Numbered from the stretch's first letter, positions 6,749 through 15,720 are shown. The stretch: 17,499 nt of DNA from Gallionella sp. (GCA_025362155.1 JANYHX010000101.1:1-17499); one strand, 5' to 3'. The notes: generated by a model not told the origin, from the letters alone. Made by a program: numbers and translations.

Positions 6749-7300
6749 ATGTCGCGAATTATTTCAGGAGCCAGTCTTGCGCTGGTTCTGTTTTTTAATG
6801 TAGTTGTTTTCGATGCTTGGGGTTCTCGGGCTGGGGCAGCTGAGTTGCCACCACCGCCACTTACTGCTGCGGCGATTGAACCAAAAATTAAAATTACACC
6901 CAAAATCACTTCAAAAAACTACCAGGATAATCTCCCGCAAACCCTGTGCGTGGGAGGCCAGGTCAGCTCGGCACATTCCTCATATTTCTGGGGCAAGCCC
7001 GGCAAGCTGCAGTTATGCAAGTTTAGCTATATGGAAACGTCCTCGAAAAATTATGAAGAAATTCGTCTCGCCCCACCCAGTGTTGGCGGAAATCCCAGCG
7101 ATCCGCGCAACCTTTGGCCTCAGCCTCAGATTAGCGCTTGGGACGCCGCCCAGAAAGAACGGCGCAAGTTTGTGACATCACGCATGGTATGCACGCAGGA
7201 AATAACACTTGCAGAAATACAGCAAGCAATCTCGGCAAACTTGATAGAGGTGTGGAAAAAGTTATGTATCGTGCGCGTGACATTTTTCATTTCACTATAG
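6749..7300 (+). CDS. Exported HNH-nuclease-like protein with a degenerate active site
   Basis: 183 residues from the ATG at 6749 (a GTG directly before it is also in frame). A hydrophobic leader (about 5-31) is followed by a Pro/Lys-rich stretch. The body matches my recollection of secreted HNH-like hypotheticals: LPQTLCVGG, then NYEEIRLAPPSVGG, DPRNLWPQP, and a C-terminal VCTQEITLAEIQQAI segment. In that family the middle block normally reads like YEEDHLIPLSVGG; here the Asp-His pair is replaced by Ile-Arg with no gap, so nuclease activity seems unlikely. The last dozen residues (CIVRVTFFISL) look unlike the family end and may reflect a late frame change. The ribosome site is poor: AGGAG is 17 bases away. 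Confidence 0.6.
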   Translation: MSRIISGASLALVLFFNVVVFDAWGSRAGAAELPPPPLTAAAIEPKIKITPKITSKNYQDNLPQTLCVGGQVSSAHSSYFWGKPGKLQLCKFSYMETSSKNYEEIRLAPPSVGGNPSDPRNLWPQPQISAWDAAQKERRKFVTSRMVCTQEITLAEIQQAISANLIEVWKKLCIVRVTFFISL

Positions 7301-7494
7301 GCTCTATAACTGGGAGTATGTGCCTCGTCTCTGCGGTCGAAGCAAAGTTTTGGGAAAGTATATAGATACTTTACATTGACTATTGGACTGTAACGGCGAA
7401 GCTTGCGACAATGCAACATCGCAGATTGGCCGTAGCAACTGCCAGCCGTCGGCAATTTCAATCCCACAGTTACTTCTGATATTAAGGGGAAATA

Positions 7495-8034
7495 ATGGAA
7501 AGAATTATTATTGTCATATTTGCATTCGTCTTGGGTGCATGTTCATACATGCCACAGCGTTACAGTGTCTCTGCGGAAAATACCGAAGCATTAAACAAGT
7601 TGGGAGTGGGCAATATCAACGTAGGCTCGTTTACGAAAGCCGCCCAGTTTGACACTCGTTGCAAGGTGGTTTCCGGGGAAGTGAAGAAGCCTGACATGGG
7701 CTTTGAAGGATACATCCAGCGAGCGCTTGTTCAGGAATTGAAAGCGGCGGACATATTTGATGATCGAACGCCGAAAATAACACTGTCTGGTGTGGTTGAG
7801 AAATTATCCGTTTCGACATGGCCTACGATGTACCTCAGCAATTGGGATCTTGGTGTGCGGCTCAATTCATCGAATGGGAAAACGGTTTACATTACCCAGC
7901 ATTACGAATTTAACGCCGGCCAAAATAATCTGGCTGACTGCCAGCAACTCGCAGATCACTTCATGTTTGCAGTCCAGAAAACGCTGAATAAATTAATCAA
8001 TGCTCCCGAATTTCAGTCGCTGCTCACGCCGTAG
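7495..8034 (+). CDS. Putative outer-membrane lipoprotein, function unknown
   Basis: 179 residues. The start at ATG 7495 is supported by AAGGGG six bases upstream. The short leader ends in the lipobox VLGAC (Cys16), so it should be a lipoprotein; the following residues [10 protein letters not shown] give no inner-membrane retention Asp at +2. The mature part has [19 protein letters not shown], then [33 protein letters not shown] and a C-terminal helix around [14 protein letters not shown]. This layout recalls small lipoproteins that carry a beta-strand-rich domain, but no named family is claimed. The 195 bases before it contain no supported gene. The next gene, sucC, starts 35 bases on. Confidence 0.75.
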   Translation: MERIIIVIFAFVLGACSYMPQRYSVSAENTEALNKLGVGNINVGSFTKAAQFDTRCKVVSGEVKKPDMGFEGYIQRALVQELKAADIFDDRTPKITLSGVVEKLSVSTWPTMYLSNWDLGVRLNSSNGKTVYITQHYEFNAGQNNLADCQQLADHFMFAVQKTLNKLINAPEFQSLLTP

Positions 8035-8069
8035 AAATAGTCACTGAAAAAATACACGGAAAAATAGTT

Positions 8070-9236
8070 ATGAAAATTCACGAATATCAGGGCAAGGAAA
8101 TTCTGCGCGAATTCGGCGTGCCCACTCCGCGCGGTATGGCGTGCTTCAGTGTTGATGAGGCGGTGGGGGTGGCGCAGCAGTTGGGCGGCAAGTTATGGGT
8201 GGTGAAGGCGCAAATCCACGCTGGCGGGCGCGGCAAGGGCGGCGGGGTAAAAGTGGCACGTTCGCCCGATGAGGTGCGCAATGCGGCACAGCAAATATTG
8301 GGGATGCATCTGGTCACGCATCAAACCGGGTCGGACGGCCAAGTAGTACGGCGTTTGTTGATTGAAGAAGGCGCGCAAATTGTCACGGAATTTTATCTTG
8401 GCATGGTGATTGATCGCAGCAGGCAACGTGTCGCCTTATTGGCCAGCAGCGAGGGCGGCATGGAAATCGAGGAAGTGGCCGCGCATAGTCCCGAGAAAAT
8501 TCACAAGACATGGATCGATCCGGTAGCGGGATTGCGCGACGCCGAGGCGGATACGATAGCCCGCGAAATCGGCATTCCCGAGGCGGCAATGGCGCAAGCG
8601 CGTACTGCGCTGCAAGGGTTGTATGGCGCCTTCGTGGAAAAGGATGCGATGCTGGCCGAAATCAATCCACTGGTGCTTACAGCAGATGGTCGTGTGCTGG
8701 CATTGGACGCAAAATTTAATTTCGATAGTAACGCACTGTATCGCCATCCCGAGATTGTCGCGATGCGCGATTTGGATGAAGAAGATCCCGCTGAAATCGA
8801 GGCTTCCAAATTTGACCTCAGCTATATCTCTCTGGATGGCGACATCGGCTGTCTGGTGAATGGCGCGGGACTGGCGATGGCGACTATGGACATTATAAAA
8901 TTGTATGGCGGCAATCCGGCGAATTTCCTGGATGTGGGGGGCGGGGCGAGCAAGGAGAAGGTCACCGAAGCGTTCAAGCTGATGTTGAAGAATCCAAAAC
9001 TGAAAGCAATTCTGGTGAACATTTTTGGTGGCATCATGAAATGTGATGTAATCGCCGAAGGCGTGGTGGCTGCAGCGCGCGAGGTGCATCTCAAAGTGCC
9101 ATTGGTAGTGCGGCTGGAAGGCACGAATGTGGAACTGGGCAAGAAGATTCTCGCTGCATCCGGGCTGACGATTATTGCCGGCAATGACATGGCAGACGCC
9201 GCTGAAAAAGCAGTGGCTGCGGCAAGAGGTAGTTAA
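8070..9236 (+). CDS. sucC: SucC, succinyl-CoA synthetase (ADP-forming) beta subunit
   Basis: 388 residues, the usual length. It is the nucleotide-binding half of the TCA-cycle enzyme making succinate, CoA and ATP (or GTP) from succinyl-CoA. It starts [16 protein letters not shown] and has the ATP-grasp loop [18 protein letters not shown] (44-61), the metal-site motif AEINPLVL (about 200), [27 protein letters not shown], and [16 protein letters not shown] near the end. The ribosome site before the ATG is weak (ACGGA). The stop TAA shares its last base with the sucD start, so the two subunits are translationally coupled. Confidence 0.97.
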   Translation: MKIHEYQGKEILREFGVPTPRGMACFSVDEAVGVAQQLGGKLWVVKAQIHAGGRGKGGGVKVARSPDEVRNAAQQILGMHLVTHQTGSDGQVVRRLLIEEGAQIVTEFYLGMVIDRSRQRVALLASSEGGMEIEEVAAHSPEKIHKTWIDPVAGLRDAEADTIAREIGIPEAAMAQARTALQGLYGAFVEKDAMLAEINPLVLTADGRVLALDAKFNFDSNALYRHPEIVAMRDLDEEDPAEIEASKFDLSYISLDGDIGCLVNGAGLAMATMDIIKLYGGNPANFLDVGGGASKEKVTEAFKLMLKNPKLKAILVNIFGGIMKCDVIAEGVVAAAREVHLKVPLVVRLEGTNVELGKKILAASGLTIIAGNDMADAAEKAVAAARGS

Positions 9237-10177
9237 TGGCCATTCTGATTGATAAAAATACGAGGGTAATGACGCAGGGCATGACCGGCAAAGTCGGCCA
9301 GTTCCATACCACCAATTGCAAAGCCTATGCGAATGGAGCGATGTGTTTTGTGGCCGGGGTCACACCGAATAAGGGAGGGCAAAACTTCGAAGGCATCCCG
9401 ATCTATGACAGTGTGGCAGAAGCCAAGGCACAAACCGGCGCGACGGTGTCGGTGATTTATGTGCCGCCCGCTTATGCGGCGGCGGCGATTGATGAAGCGG
9501 TGGATGCCGGACTGGATTTAGTGATCTGCATTACCGAAGGCATCCCCGTGCATGACATGCTGCGCACACGTTATAAAATGTCTCTTCAGGGGGTGCCGAC
9601 ATTCAGCGAGAAAATTGCTTTGGCAAAAGAGCATGTTCCGGGCAAACGCACCTTGCTGATCGGGCCGAACTGTCCCGGTGTAATCACACCGGATGAAATC
9701 AAGATCGGGATTATGCCGGGGCATATTCATCGCAAAGGACGCATTGGGGTAGTGTCGCGCTCCGGTACGCTGACTTATGAGGCGGTGTGGCAGTTGAGCG
9801 AATTGGGCTTGGGGCAATCGTCTTGTGTTGGCATTGGTGGCGATCCGATCAATGGCCTGAAGCATCTGGATGTGATGAAATTATTCAACGATGATCCGGC
9901 CACCGATGCGGTCATCATGGTCGGCGAAATCGGCGGCAGCGATGAAGAAGAGTGCGCCCGTTGGATTAAGGACAACATGAAAAAACCGGTAGTCGGTTTT
10001 ATCGCCGGCTTTACCGCGCCACCCGGCAAGCGCATGGGACACGCAGGTGCAATAATTTCCGGCGGACAAGGGGGCGCCGAAACCAAGCTGGCGGTGATGG
10101 AAGAATGTGGCATACATATCACGCGCAATCCCGCAGAAATGGGGCGCATGATGCAAAAAGTCTTGCAGACCTATTGA
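9236..10177 (+). CDS. sucD: SucD, succinyl-CoA synthetase alpha subunit
   Basis: 313 residues, about 24 more than the 289 of the E. coli protein. It carries the CoA-binding start ([20 protein letters not shown]), [41 protein letters not shown] and the phosphorylated active-site histidine His269 in [11 protein letters not shown]. The additional length is a single insert at about 112-137 ([20 protein letters not shown] and following) between the CITEGIP and IGPNCPG blocks; I believe related betaproteobacteria carry a similar insert. It overlaps sucC and the next gene by one base each. Confidence 0.97.
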   Translation: MAILIDKNTRVMTQGMTGKVGQFHTTNCKAYANGAMCFVAGVTPNKGGQNFEGIPIYDSVAEAKAQTGATVSVIYVPPAYAAAAIDEAVDAGLDLVICITEGIPVHDMLRTRYKMSLQGVPTFSEKIALAKEHVPGKRTLLIGPNCPGVITPDEIKIGIMPGHIHRKGRIGVVSRSGTLTYEAVWQLSELGLGQSSCVGIGGDPINGLKHLDVMKLFNDDPATDAVIMVGEIGGSDEEECARWIKDNMKKPVVGFIAGFTAPPGKRMGHAGAIISGGQGGAETKLAVMEECGIHITRNPAEMGRMMQKVLQTY

Positions 10178-10944
10178 TGCTGGAAATGTTGTCCTCAGCC
10201 CAGTTCTGGGTGGATGTATTCAAGATCATCATGATCGATCTGTTGCTCAGTGGCGATAACGCCGTCGTGATCGCATTGGCCTGCCGCAACCTGCCTTTGG
10301 AACAACGCAAAAAAGGAATCATGTTTGGCGTGCTGGGGGCGATCGTTTTACGCGTAGTGCTGACTTTTTTTGCGGTGAACCTGTTGTCGTTGCCGTATCT
10401 TAAATTAGTGGGGGCAGTGCTGCTGATCTGGATCGGCATTAAATTGATCCTTCCCGAGGATGAGCACAACGAAGATAGCATTAAGGCCGATACGCGTTTG
10501 TTCGGCGCGGTCAAAACCATCATCATTGCCGATCTGGTAATGAGTCTGGATAACGTGCTGGGAGTGGCGGCAGCGGCTAAAGGGAATGTGTCATTGCTGG
10601 TATTCGGCCTGTTGATCAGTATTCCGTTAATCGCATGGAGCAGCCAGTTGGTGTTGAAATTGATCGATCGTTTTTCATTCATTATTTATGCGGGGGGCGC
10701 ACTGCTGGGTTATGTCGCCGGAGAAATGCTGGTCAGCGAAGCGCTATTCGCGAATGTGATGGAGGCACGCCATTATTTGCATGGGTTGATACCGGTATTG
10801 TGCGCGTTGCTGGTATTAGGCCTAGGCAAATGGTTGGCGATGCGCAAGACGGGAAGCAGCGTTATCAATTTGACGGACGAAAGGACGACTGCGACTCCAG
10901 ACAACAAGCTACCCGAAAAAGAATTATCCAGAAAAAAATTATAA
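10177..10944 (+). CDS. TerC/YjbE-family integral membrane protein
   Basis: 255 residues from the ATG at 10177, which overlaps the sucD TGA by one base; a longer frame to 10105 lies inside sucD. About seven membrane segments are visible. Two matching acidic motifs, LLSGDNAV (Asp27) and MSLDNVLGVA (Asp125), are the hallmark of TerC proteins, one in each half. The form matches the YjbE branch. TerC relatives export manganese or help metal loading of secreted proteins; the substrate here cannot be read from sequence. A charged tail (about 224-255) is cytoplasmic or periplasmic. Coupling to sucCD makes it part of the TCA operon. Confidence 0.9.
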   Translation: MLEMLSSAQFWVDVFKIIMIDLLLSGDNAVVIALACRNLPLEQRKKGIMFGVLGAIVLRVVLTFFAVNLLSLPYLKLVGAVLLIWIGIKLILPEDEHNEDSIKADTRLFGAVKTIIIADLVMSLDNVLGVAAAAKGNVSLLVFGLLISIPLIAWSSQLVLKLIDRFSFIIYAGGALLGYVAGEMLVSEALFANVMEARHYLHGLIPVLCALLVLGLGKWLAMRKTGSSVINLTDERTTATPDNKLPEKELSRKKL

Positions 10945-10953
10945 AAGGGAGCA

Positions 10954-11406
10954 ATGGAAATGGATAGCCAGCGAAATTATTTGAAAATACTGATCCCGGT
11001 TGATGGTTCGGCGAATGCCCAGCGGGCGGTTGAATATGTCATCAAAAATATTGCCGTACTCAAAGAGGCCCCGCAGTTGTTATTGCTCAACACTCAGTGG
11101 AATGTAGCCACGGGTAACGTCAAACTATTCATCAATCAGGAAACAATCAAGGATTATTATCGCGAACAAGGCATGGCAGCACTTCAATCGGCGCGCGCTG
11201 TGCTGGACGCTGCTGCGATACCCTATCAGTACCACATCAGTATCGGGTTGCCGGCAGAAGCAATCGTGCAATATGCCGTTGAGCAGAATGTGGATCAGAT
11301 CGTGATGGGCAAGCAGGGGCAGGGCGGTTTACAGTCATTGTTACTGGGATCAGTGGTGAATAAAGTGGTGCATCTGGCAAACTGTCCGGTAGTGCTGGTC
11401 AAATAG
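10954..11406 (+). CDS. Universal stress protein (UspA family)
   Basis: 150 residues; ATG at 10954 with AAGGGAG five bases upstream and only 9 bases after the TerC gene. A single Usp domain: YLKILIPVDGSANAQRAVEY at the start, and the ATP-binding signature G-2x-G-9x-G-S/T in GKQGQGGLQSLLLGSVV. This is the ATP-binding (UspFG/MJ0577-like) class. Soluble cytoplasmic protein that usually acts in stress or energy-shortage survival; its specific role is unknown. It probably ends the sucCD-terC transcript. Confidence 0.93.
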   Translation: MEMDSQRNYLKILIPVDGSANAQRAVEYVIKNIAVLKEAPQLLLLNTQWNVATGNVKLFINQETIKDYYREQGMAALQSARAVLDAAAIPYQYHISIGLPAEAIVQYAVEQNVDQIVMGKQGQGGLQSLLLGSVVNKVVHLANCPVVLVK

Positions 11407-11408
11407 AA

Positions 11409-11439
11409 TTGCGCCCTTCAGTGCGAAATATATTAATAT
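11409..11439 (+). promoter_or_regulatory. Weak candidate promoter for the kinase operon
   Basis: TTGCGC (11409-11414) and TATTAA (11431-11436) lie 16 bases apart; the latter is inside the perfect palindrome ATATTAATAT (11430-11439). It is the only AT-rich spot in the 101-base gap ahead of the kinase gene, and it could be a promoter with an operator. Matches to consensus are only moderate. Confidence 0.3.
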
Positions 11440-11507
11440 CCGCGCCCATGGTATTGACTGGATAGATTCGACTCAAACAACTCGACAACAAGTTTTCAGG
11501 GGACAGC

Positions 11508-14054
11508 ATGAGCAAGGGTTGGTTTTGGCAGAAAGACTGGTTCGTAGGGTTGCTGGTGGCATTGGTTTTTTTTCTCAGCGCCCATACCGACTTGATGCAG
11601 AGCCTGGAGCGCAAGGCTTATGACTTGGGCGTACTGGCTTCCTCACGGACTCCTAGCAACAAGATCGCGGTGATTGCGATTGATGAGCAAAGCATTGCCA
11701 ATCTGGGGCGTTGGCCGTGGCCGCGCGCCATACACGCTCAAATGTTGGATGTCTTGGCGACAGGTCATCCCAAAGTAATCGGCTATACCGCATTTTTCTT
11801 CGAGCCGCAGGTCGATGCCGGGCTGGGGTACATTTCCAGGATTGCCGAATTGCTCGCCAATTCAAAACTTAAAGATACCACCGACCCCGCACAACAGGCC
11901 GAATTGGCACAGCTTGCGGCCTTATTGCAGGAGGCGTCGCAAAATCTCGATAACGATCAAAAACTCAGTGAAAGTATAGCCAGGGCAAACGATGTTCTGC
12001 TGGCGATGTTCTTCGAGTTGGGTGAACCTCAAGGTAAACCTAATCAGGAATTGCCTGATTACGTATTGCGTAATAATCTTACCAATGTAAAAAATACTCG
12101 TGGCACCGGCGAAGTGCCGGTGCCCGCGCTTAGTGTATTGCCGCCGATTCCGGCGTTGGGCGGCAAGGCCTTGGCCATTGGCCATCTGAACAATTTTCCG
12201 GATGTGGACGGGGCAATACGCACGGAGCCGCTGGTAGTGGATTATTACAATCAATATTACCCTTCGCTGTCATTGATGCTGGCAGCCAAGAGCCTCAATC
12301 TCGAACCCAAGGACATACAAATTAATTTGGGTGAGGGCGTGCAGTTGGGTAATCAGAAAATCGCGACCGATTCTTCCTTGCGTATGCATACTTATTTCTA
12401 TAAGGATAAGGATGGTCGCGCCGCGTTTCCCGTGGATTCTTTTTATGATGTTCTGAGCGGTAAAATTCCGGCAGAAAAATATCGCGACAAAATTGTGCTG
12501 ATCGGCGCCTCGGCTGCTGGCGTGGGCTCGTTGCAAGTGACGCCTATTTCTTCCGGTATGGCGCCGGTGTTGACGTTGGCGCATTCGTTGTCGAGCATTC
12601 TTAAGGGAGATTTCTTTGTGACGCCCAATTGGGCCGACGGGGCAGAAATTGGGATATTCCTACTGGTGTCACTGTATCTGATTCTGGTATTGCCGCGCCT
12701 GAATGCCGCCATTGGCGCGCTGGTTACCGGCGCCTTGTTCATTATTTTGCTGGCCGCCCATTTCGTATTAATGACGACACAAGGGATGTGGTTGCAATTG
12801 ATGCTGCCCGCTACATTGTTGTTGGTAGGACATTTGTTGTTGACCACCAAACGCTTCCTGATGACCGAGAAAGGCAAACAGAAATCCGATGCCGAATCGG
12901 CGGAAAGCAATCGTATGCTGGGCTTGGCTTTTCAAGGTCAGGGGCAGCTGGATATTGCCTTCGACAAATTCCGTAAATTGCCCATGGATGAAAGTTTGAT
13001 GGAGGTGTTGTATAACCTCGGGCTGGATTTTGAGCGCAAGCGCCAGTTCAATAAGGCAGAGTCGGTATTCAATTACATGGCTGAATATAACCCGAAATTC
13101 CGCGACCTTGAGGCGCGCCTGGCACAATCTAAAGCGATGTCGGAAACCGTAATGCTTGGGGGCGCATCCGGACGGAGTAACGCCAGCACAATTGTGTTGG
13201 ACAAGCCGGGTGTGTCCAAGCCGATGCTTGGGCGTTACGAAATAGAGAAGGAGCTCGGCAAGGGCGCGATGGGCGTGGTGTATCTCGGCAAAGATCCGAA
13301 AATCGGTCGTGTCGTAGCCATTAAAACCATGGCGTTGGCGCAAGAATTCGATCCCGAGGAACTGGAAGAAGTAAAAGCGCGCTTCTTCCGCGAAGCGGAA
13401 ACCGCCGGTCGCCTGAATCACCCGAATATTGTGACCATGTATGACGCGGGAGAGGAACATGACCTGGCCTACATCGCGATGGAATTTCTTAAAGGCCAGG
13501 ACTTGGCTCCCTATACCAAGCCCGATAATCTGCTGCTTTTGCCCCAGGTCATGAACATTATTGCGCGCGTTGCCGACGCGCTGGATTATGCGCACAAGCA
13601 AAATGTGGTGCATCGCGATATTAAACCAGCCAACATTATGTATGACCCCGAAACAGATACGCCCAAGGTGGCCGATTTCGGCATTGCCCGTATCATCGAC
13701 ACGAGCAAAACAAAAACGGGCCTGGTATTGGGCACGCCATCTTTTATGTCGCCGGAGCAGTTGGCCGGAAAGAAGATCGAAGGTGCCTCCGACCTGTTTT
13801 CACTGGGCGTGAGTTTGTACCAAATGGCTTGTGGTAAGCTTCCATTCCAAGGGGATTCAATGGCACAATTAATGTTCCGCATCGCCAACGAACCACATAC
13901 CGATATTCTAAGTATCAGGGCAGATTTGCCACCCTGTTTGGTGATGATTATTAATCGGTCATTGGCCAAGCGAGCTGAGGAGCGCTATGCCCATGGCGCG
14001 GACATGGCTCAGGCGCTGCGGCAGTGTGCTGGTAGCATAGGGGAATCTAAATGA
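11508..14054 (+). CDS. Membrane Ser/Thr protein kinase with CHASE2 sensor domain
   Basis: 848 residues. One N-terminal membrane segment (about 11-26), then a large periplasmic CHASE2 sensor (about 30-370: RTPSNKIAVIAIDEQSI, GRWPWPR, FPDVDGAIRTEPLV, KIVLIGASAAGVG), and three more membrane helices (about 378-396, 398-421, 428-446). The cytoplasmic side has TPR-like helices (465-535), a linker (540-572), then a Hanks-type kinase domain (about 575-840): P-loop GKGAMG 584-589, Lys606, Glu629, HRDIKPAN 702-709 with Asp704, DFG 723-725 and SPE 748-750. All catalytic residues are present. AGGGGAC precedes the ATG. Its stop overlaps the phosphatase start (ATGA). The ligand of the sensor is unknown. 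Confidence 0.95.
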   Translation: MSKGWFWQKDWFVGLLVALVFFLSAHTDLMQSLERKAYDLGVLASSRTPSNKIAVIAIDEQSIANLGRWPWPRAIHAQMLDVLATGHPKVIGYTAFFFEPQVDAGLGYISRIAELLANSKLKDTTDPAQQAELAQLAALLQEASQNLDNDQKLSESIARANDVLLAMFFELGEPQGKPNQELPDYVLRNNLTNVKNTRGTGEVPVPALSVLPPIPALGGKALAIGHLNNFPDVDGAIRTEPLVVDYYNQYYPSLSLMLAAKSLNLEPKDIQINLGEGVQLGNQKIATDSSLRMHTYFYKDKDGRAAFPVDSFYDVLSGKIPAEKYRDKIVLIGASAAGVGSLQVTPISSGMAPVLTLAHSLSSILKGDFFVTPNWADGAEIGIFLLVSLYLILVLPRLNAAIGALVTGALFIILLAAHFVLMTTQGMWLQLMLPATLLLVGHLLLTTKRFLMTEKGKQKSDAESAESNRMLGLAFQGQGQLDIAFDKFRKLPMDESLMEVLYNLGLDFERKRQFNKAESVFNYMAEYNPKFRDLEARLAQSKAMSETVMLGGASGRSNASTIVLDKPGVSKPMLGRYEIEKELGKGAMGVVYLGKDPKIGRVVAIKTMALAQEFDPEELEEVKARFFREAETAGRLNHPNIVTMYDAGEEHDLAYIAMEFLKGQDLAPYTKPDNLLLLPQVMNIIARVADALDYAHKQNVVHRDIKPANIMYDPETDTPKVADFGIARIIDTSKTKTGLVLGTPSFMSPEQLAGKKIEGASDLFSLGVSLYQMACGKLPFQGDSMAQLMFRIANEPHTDILSIRADLPPCLVMIINRSLAKRAEERYAHGADMAQALRQCAGSIGESK

Positions 14055-14878
14055 AGATTGCAGAAGCATTGGACATCGTCAGTCAAACCCATCCCGGTAT
14101 GGTGCGTTCGCACAATGAAGATACTGTAGGAAGCGACCCAGGGTGCGGCTTGGTGGTACTGGCGGACGGGATGGGAGGTTACAATGCGGGCGAAGTGGCA
14201 AGCGGCATTGCTGTTTCGGTGGTGGTGACGGAAGTTAGCCAGCGTTTGCTGGGCACCAGCCCTGCAGCGCGAGGAGAGAAAGAGGGCGAAGAATTGGGCG
14301 TATCGTTATTGCGCGGCAACATTCAAAAGGCCAACGCTTCTATTTTCCATGCTGCGCAAAGTCAGCCACAATATGCCGGGATGGGAACGACTATTGTCTC
14401 AGGATTGTTTTATGACAATCGCGTGGCGGTGGGGCATGTGGGAGATTCGCGCATGTACCGGTTGCGCGGCGAAGTGCTGGAAACGATCACCCGGGATCAT
14501 TCCCTGCTACAGGAGCAGATTGATAGTGGAGTGATCAGTGTGGCAGATGCGCGATTGTCGCGGAACAAAAATCTGGTGACGCGTGCGGTCGGAATTGATG
14601 TCGATGTGGAACCGGAAATCCACGTGCACGCCGTGTTGGTAGGAGATATTTACCTGCTGTGCTCGGATGGTTTGAACGACATGGTGGAAGATGAGGATAT
14701 TGAGTCCACGCTGTATGCGTTGCAGAATAATTTGCCGCTGGCGGCAACTCAGTTGATACAAATGGCAAATGATAATGGCGGGCGCGATAATGTTTCGGTA
14801 ATACTGGTGAAAGTAAAGGGCAAATTTGCCGTGCCACGTGGTTTGCTGGCTAAGCTGTTCAGTTGGTTTGAGAAATAA
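14051..14878 (+). CDS. PP2C-family Ser/Thr protein phosphatase
   Basis: 275 residues, soluble, PPM/PP2C class with two-metal site. Motifs: RSHNEDTVG (19-27), ADGMGG (38-43, metal Asp39), GMGTTIV (111), GHVGDSRMYRL (128-138), CSDGLND (204-210, Asp206) and GGRDN (243-247, Asp246). The ATG at 14051 sits inside the kinase stop, so kinase and phosphatase are made together, the usual pairing for reversing kinase output. A basic/hydrophobic tail (about 258-275, ending LLAKLFSWFEK) extends past the catalytic core and might touch the membrane or the kinase. The FHA gene starts 14 bases after its stop. Confidence 0.95.
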   Translation: MKIAEALDIVSQTHPGMVRSHNEDTVGSDPGCGLVVLADGMGGYNAGEVASGIAVSVVVTEVSQRLLGTSPAARGEKEGEELGVSLLRGNIQKANASIFHAAQSQPQYAGMGTTIVSGLFYDNRVAVGHVGDSRMYRLRGEVLETITRDHSLLQEQIDSGVISVADARLSRNKNLVTRAVGIDVDVEPEIHVHAVLVGDIYLLCSDGLNDMVEDEDIESTLYALQNNLPLAATQLIQMANDNGGRDNVSVILVKVKGKFAVPRGLLAKLFSWFEK

Positions 14879-14892
14879 CGAGGGTTACGACT

Positions 14893-15720
14893 ATGGCTGC
14901 AAAATTAATACTCAGCATGGATGGGGCGGTAATCAAAGAATACCCCCTAAATAAAGAGCGCATGACCATTGGGCGCAAGGCACACAACGACATCGCCATC
15001 GATAACCTGGCAGTGAGTGGTGAACATGCGGCCATAGTAACTATTCTGCATGATTCCTTCCTTGAGGATATGGATAGCACCAATGGCATGGAGGTAAATG
15101 GAAAGCCGACTAAAAAGCACTTCCTGCAAAATAATGATGTCATCGAAATTGGAAAATACAAGCTCAAATATATCAATGATCAAATCACACAGACTACACC
15201 TGCAGATTTCGAAAAAACGATGATTTTGCGGGAGCCTATTAAGCCCTTGGCTGGTGTTGCGGGAGGTAGTCAAACTGCAGCAATGTCGGCTGGGCAAGGG
15301 CAAACTGGTAATAAGATGGCATCTGTACAGGTTGAAAGAACGGGCAAGTTCGAAACACCCGCGGTTTCAGCGCCTATCACCCCAATGACTGCGCCAGAAA
15401 AATCGACCCAGCCCGCTGCTACTGTTTCTCCCGCTGTTCCTCCAGGCGGACCTTCCAAAATCGCCGTGGTACAAATCTTGACGGGCCCGAATGCCGGGAA
15501 GGAACTAGAGTTGGTAAAGAACCTGACTACGTTAGGGAAGCCAGGCATGCAGGTCGCAGTGCTGACGCGCCGTCCACACGGTTTTTTCATTACCCATGTC
15601 GAAGGCGAAAAGTTCCCATTGGTAAATGGTCAGGCATTAACTAATCAGGCCCATCAGCTGAATGAGCATGATGTGATTGAATTGGCTGGAGTCAAGATGG
15701 AATTCTATTTCAAGAGGTAA
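14893..15720 (+). CDS. FHA-domain protein, phosphothreonine reader with a second degenerate FHA-like domain
   Basis: 275 residues. A canonical FHA domain (about 1-95) shows MTIGRKAHNDI with Arg28, VSGEHAAI with Ser42 and His45, and DSTNGMEVNG (61-70), so it should bind phosphothreonine. A low-complexity Pro/Thr/Ala linker (about 100-185) holds EKTMILRE, with Thr109. The C-terminal part (about 188-275) looks like a second FHA fold (LTTLGKP..., FPLVNGQ, NEHDVIELAGVKMEF), but the Arg and the Ser-x-x-His motifs are gone, so it probably serves another contact. It lies directly after kinase and phosphatase and is likely a kinase substrate and reader. Confidence 0.92.
   Translation: MAAKLILSMDGAVIKEYPLNKERMTIGRKAHNDIAIDNLAVSGEHAAIVTILHDSFLEDMDSTNGMEVNGKPTKKHFLQNNDVIEIGKYKLKYINDQITQTTPADFEKTMILREPIKPLAGVAGGSQTAAMSAGQGQTGNKMASVQVERTGKFETPAVSAPITPMTAPEKSTQPAATVSPAVPPGGPSKIAVVQILTGPNAGKELELVKNLTTLGKPGMQVAVLTRRPHGFFITHVEGEKFPLVNGQALTNQAHQLNEHDVIELAGVKMEFYFKR

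Noticed and set aside
7301..7494. Possible small gene or RNA between the HNH-like protein and the lipoprotein
   Set aside because: Only weak short repeats and no convincing promoter, ribosome site or frame apart from the site used by the lipoprotein gene.
10105..10176. Longer N-terminus for the TerC protein
   Set aside because: The additional 24 codons lie inside sucD and are polar; the ATG at 10177 overlaps the sucD stop and starts the membrane protein properly.
12768..13613. 281-codon minus-strand opening inside the kinase gene
   Set aside because: It is antisense to a kinase with all motifs intact; the composition is His/Arg/Gln-rich as expected of a shadow frame.
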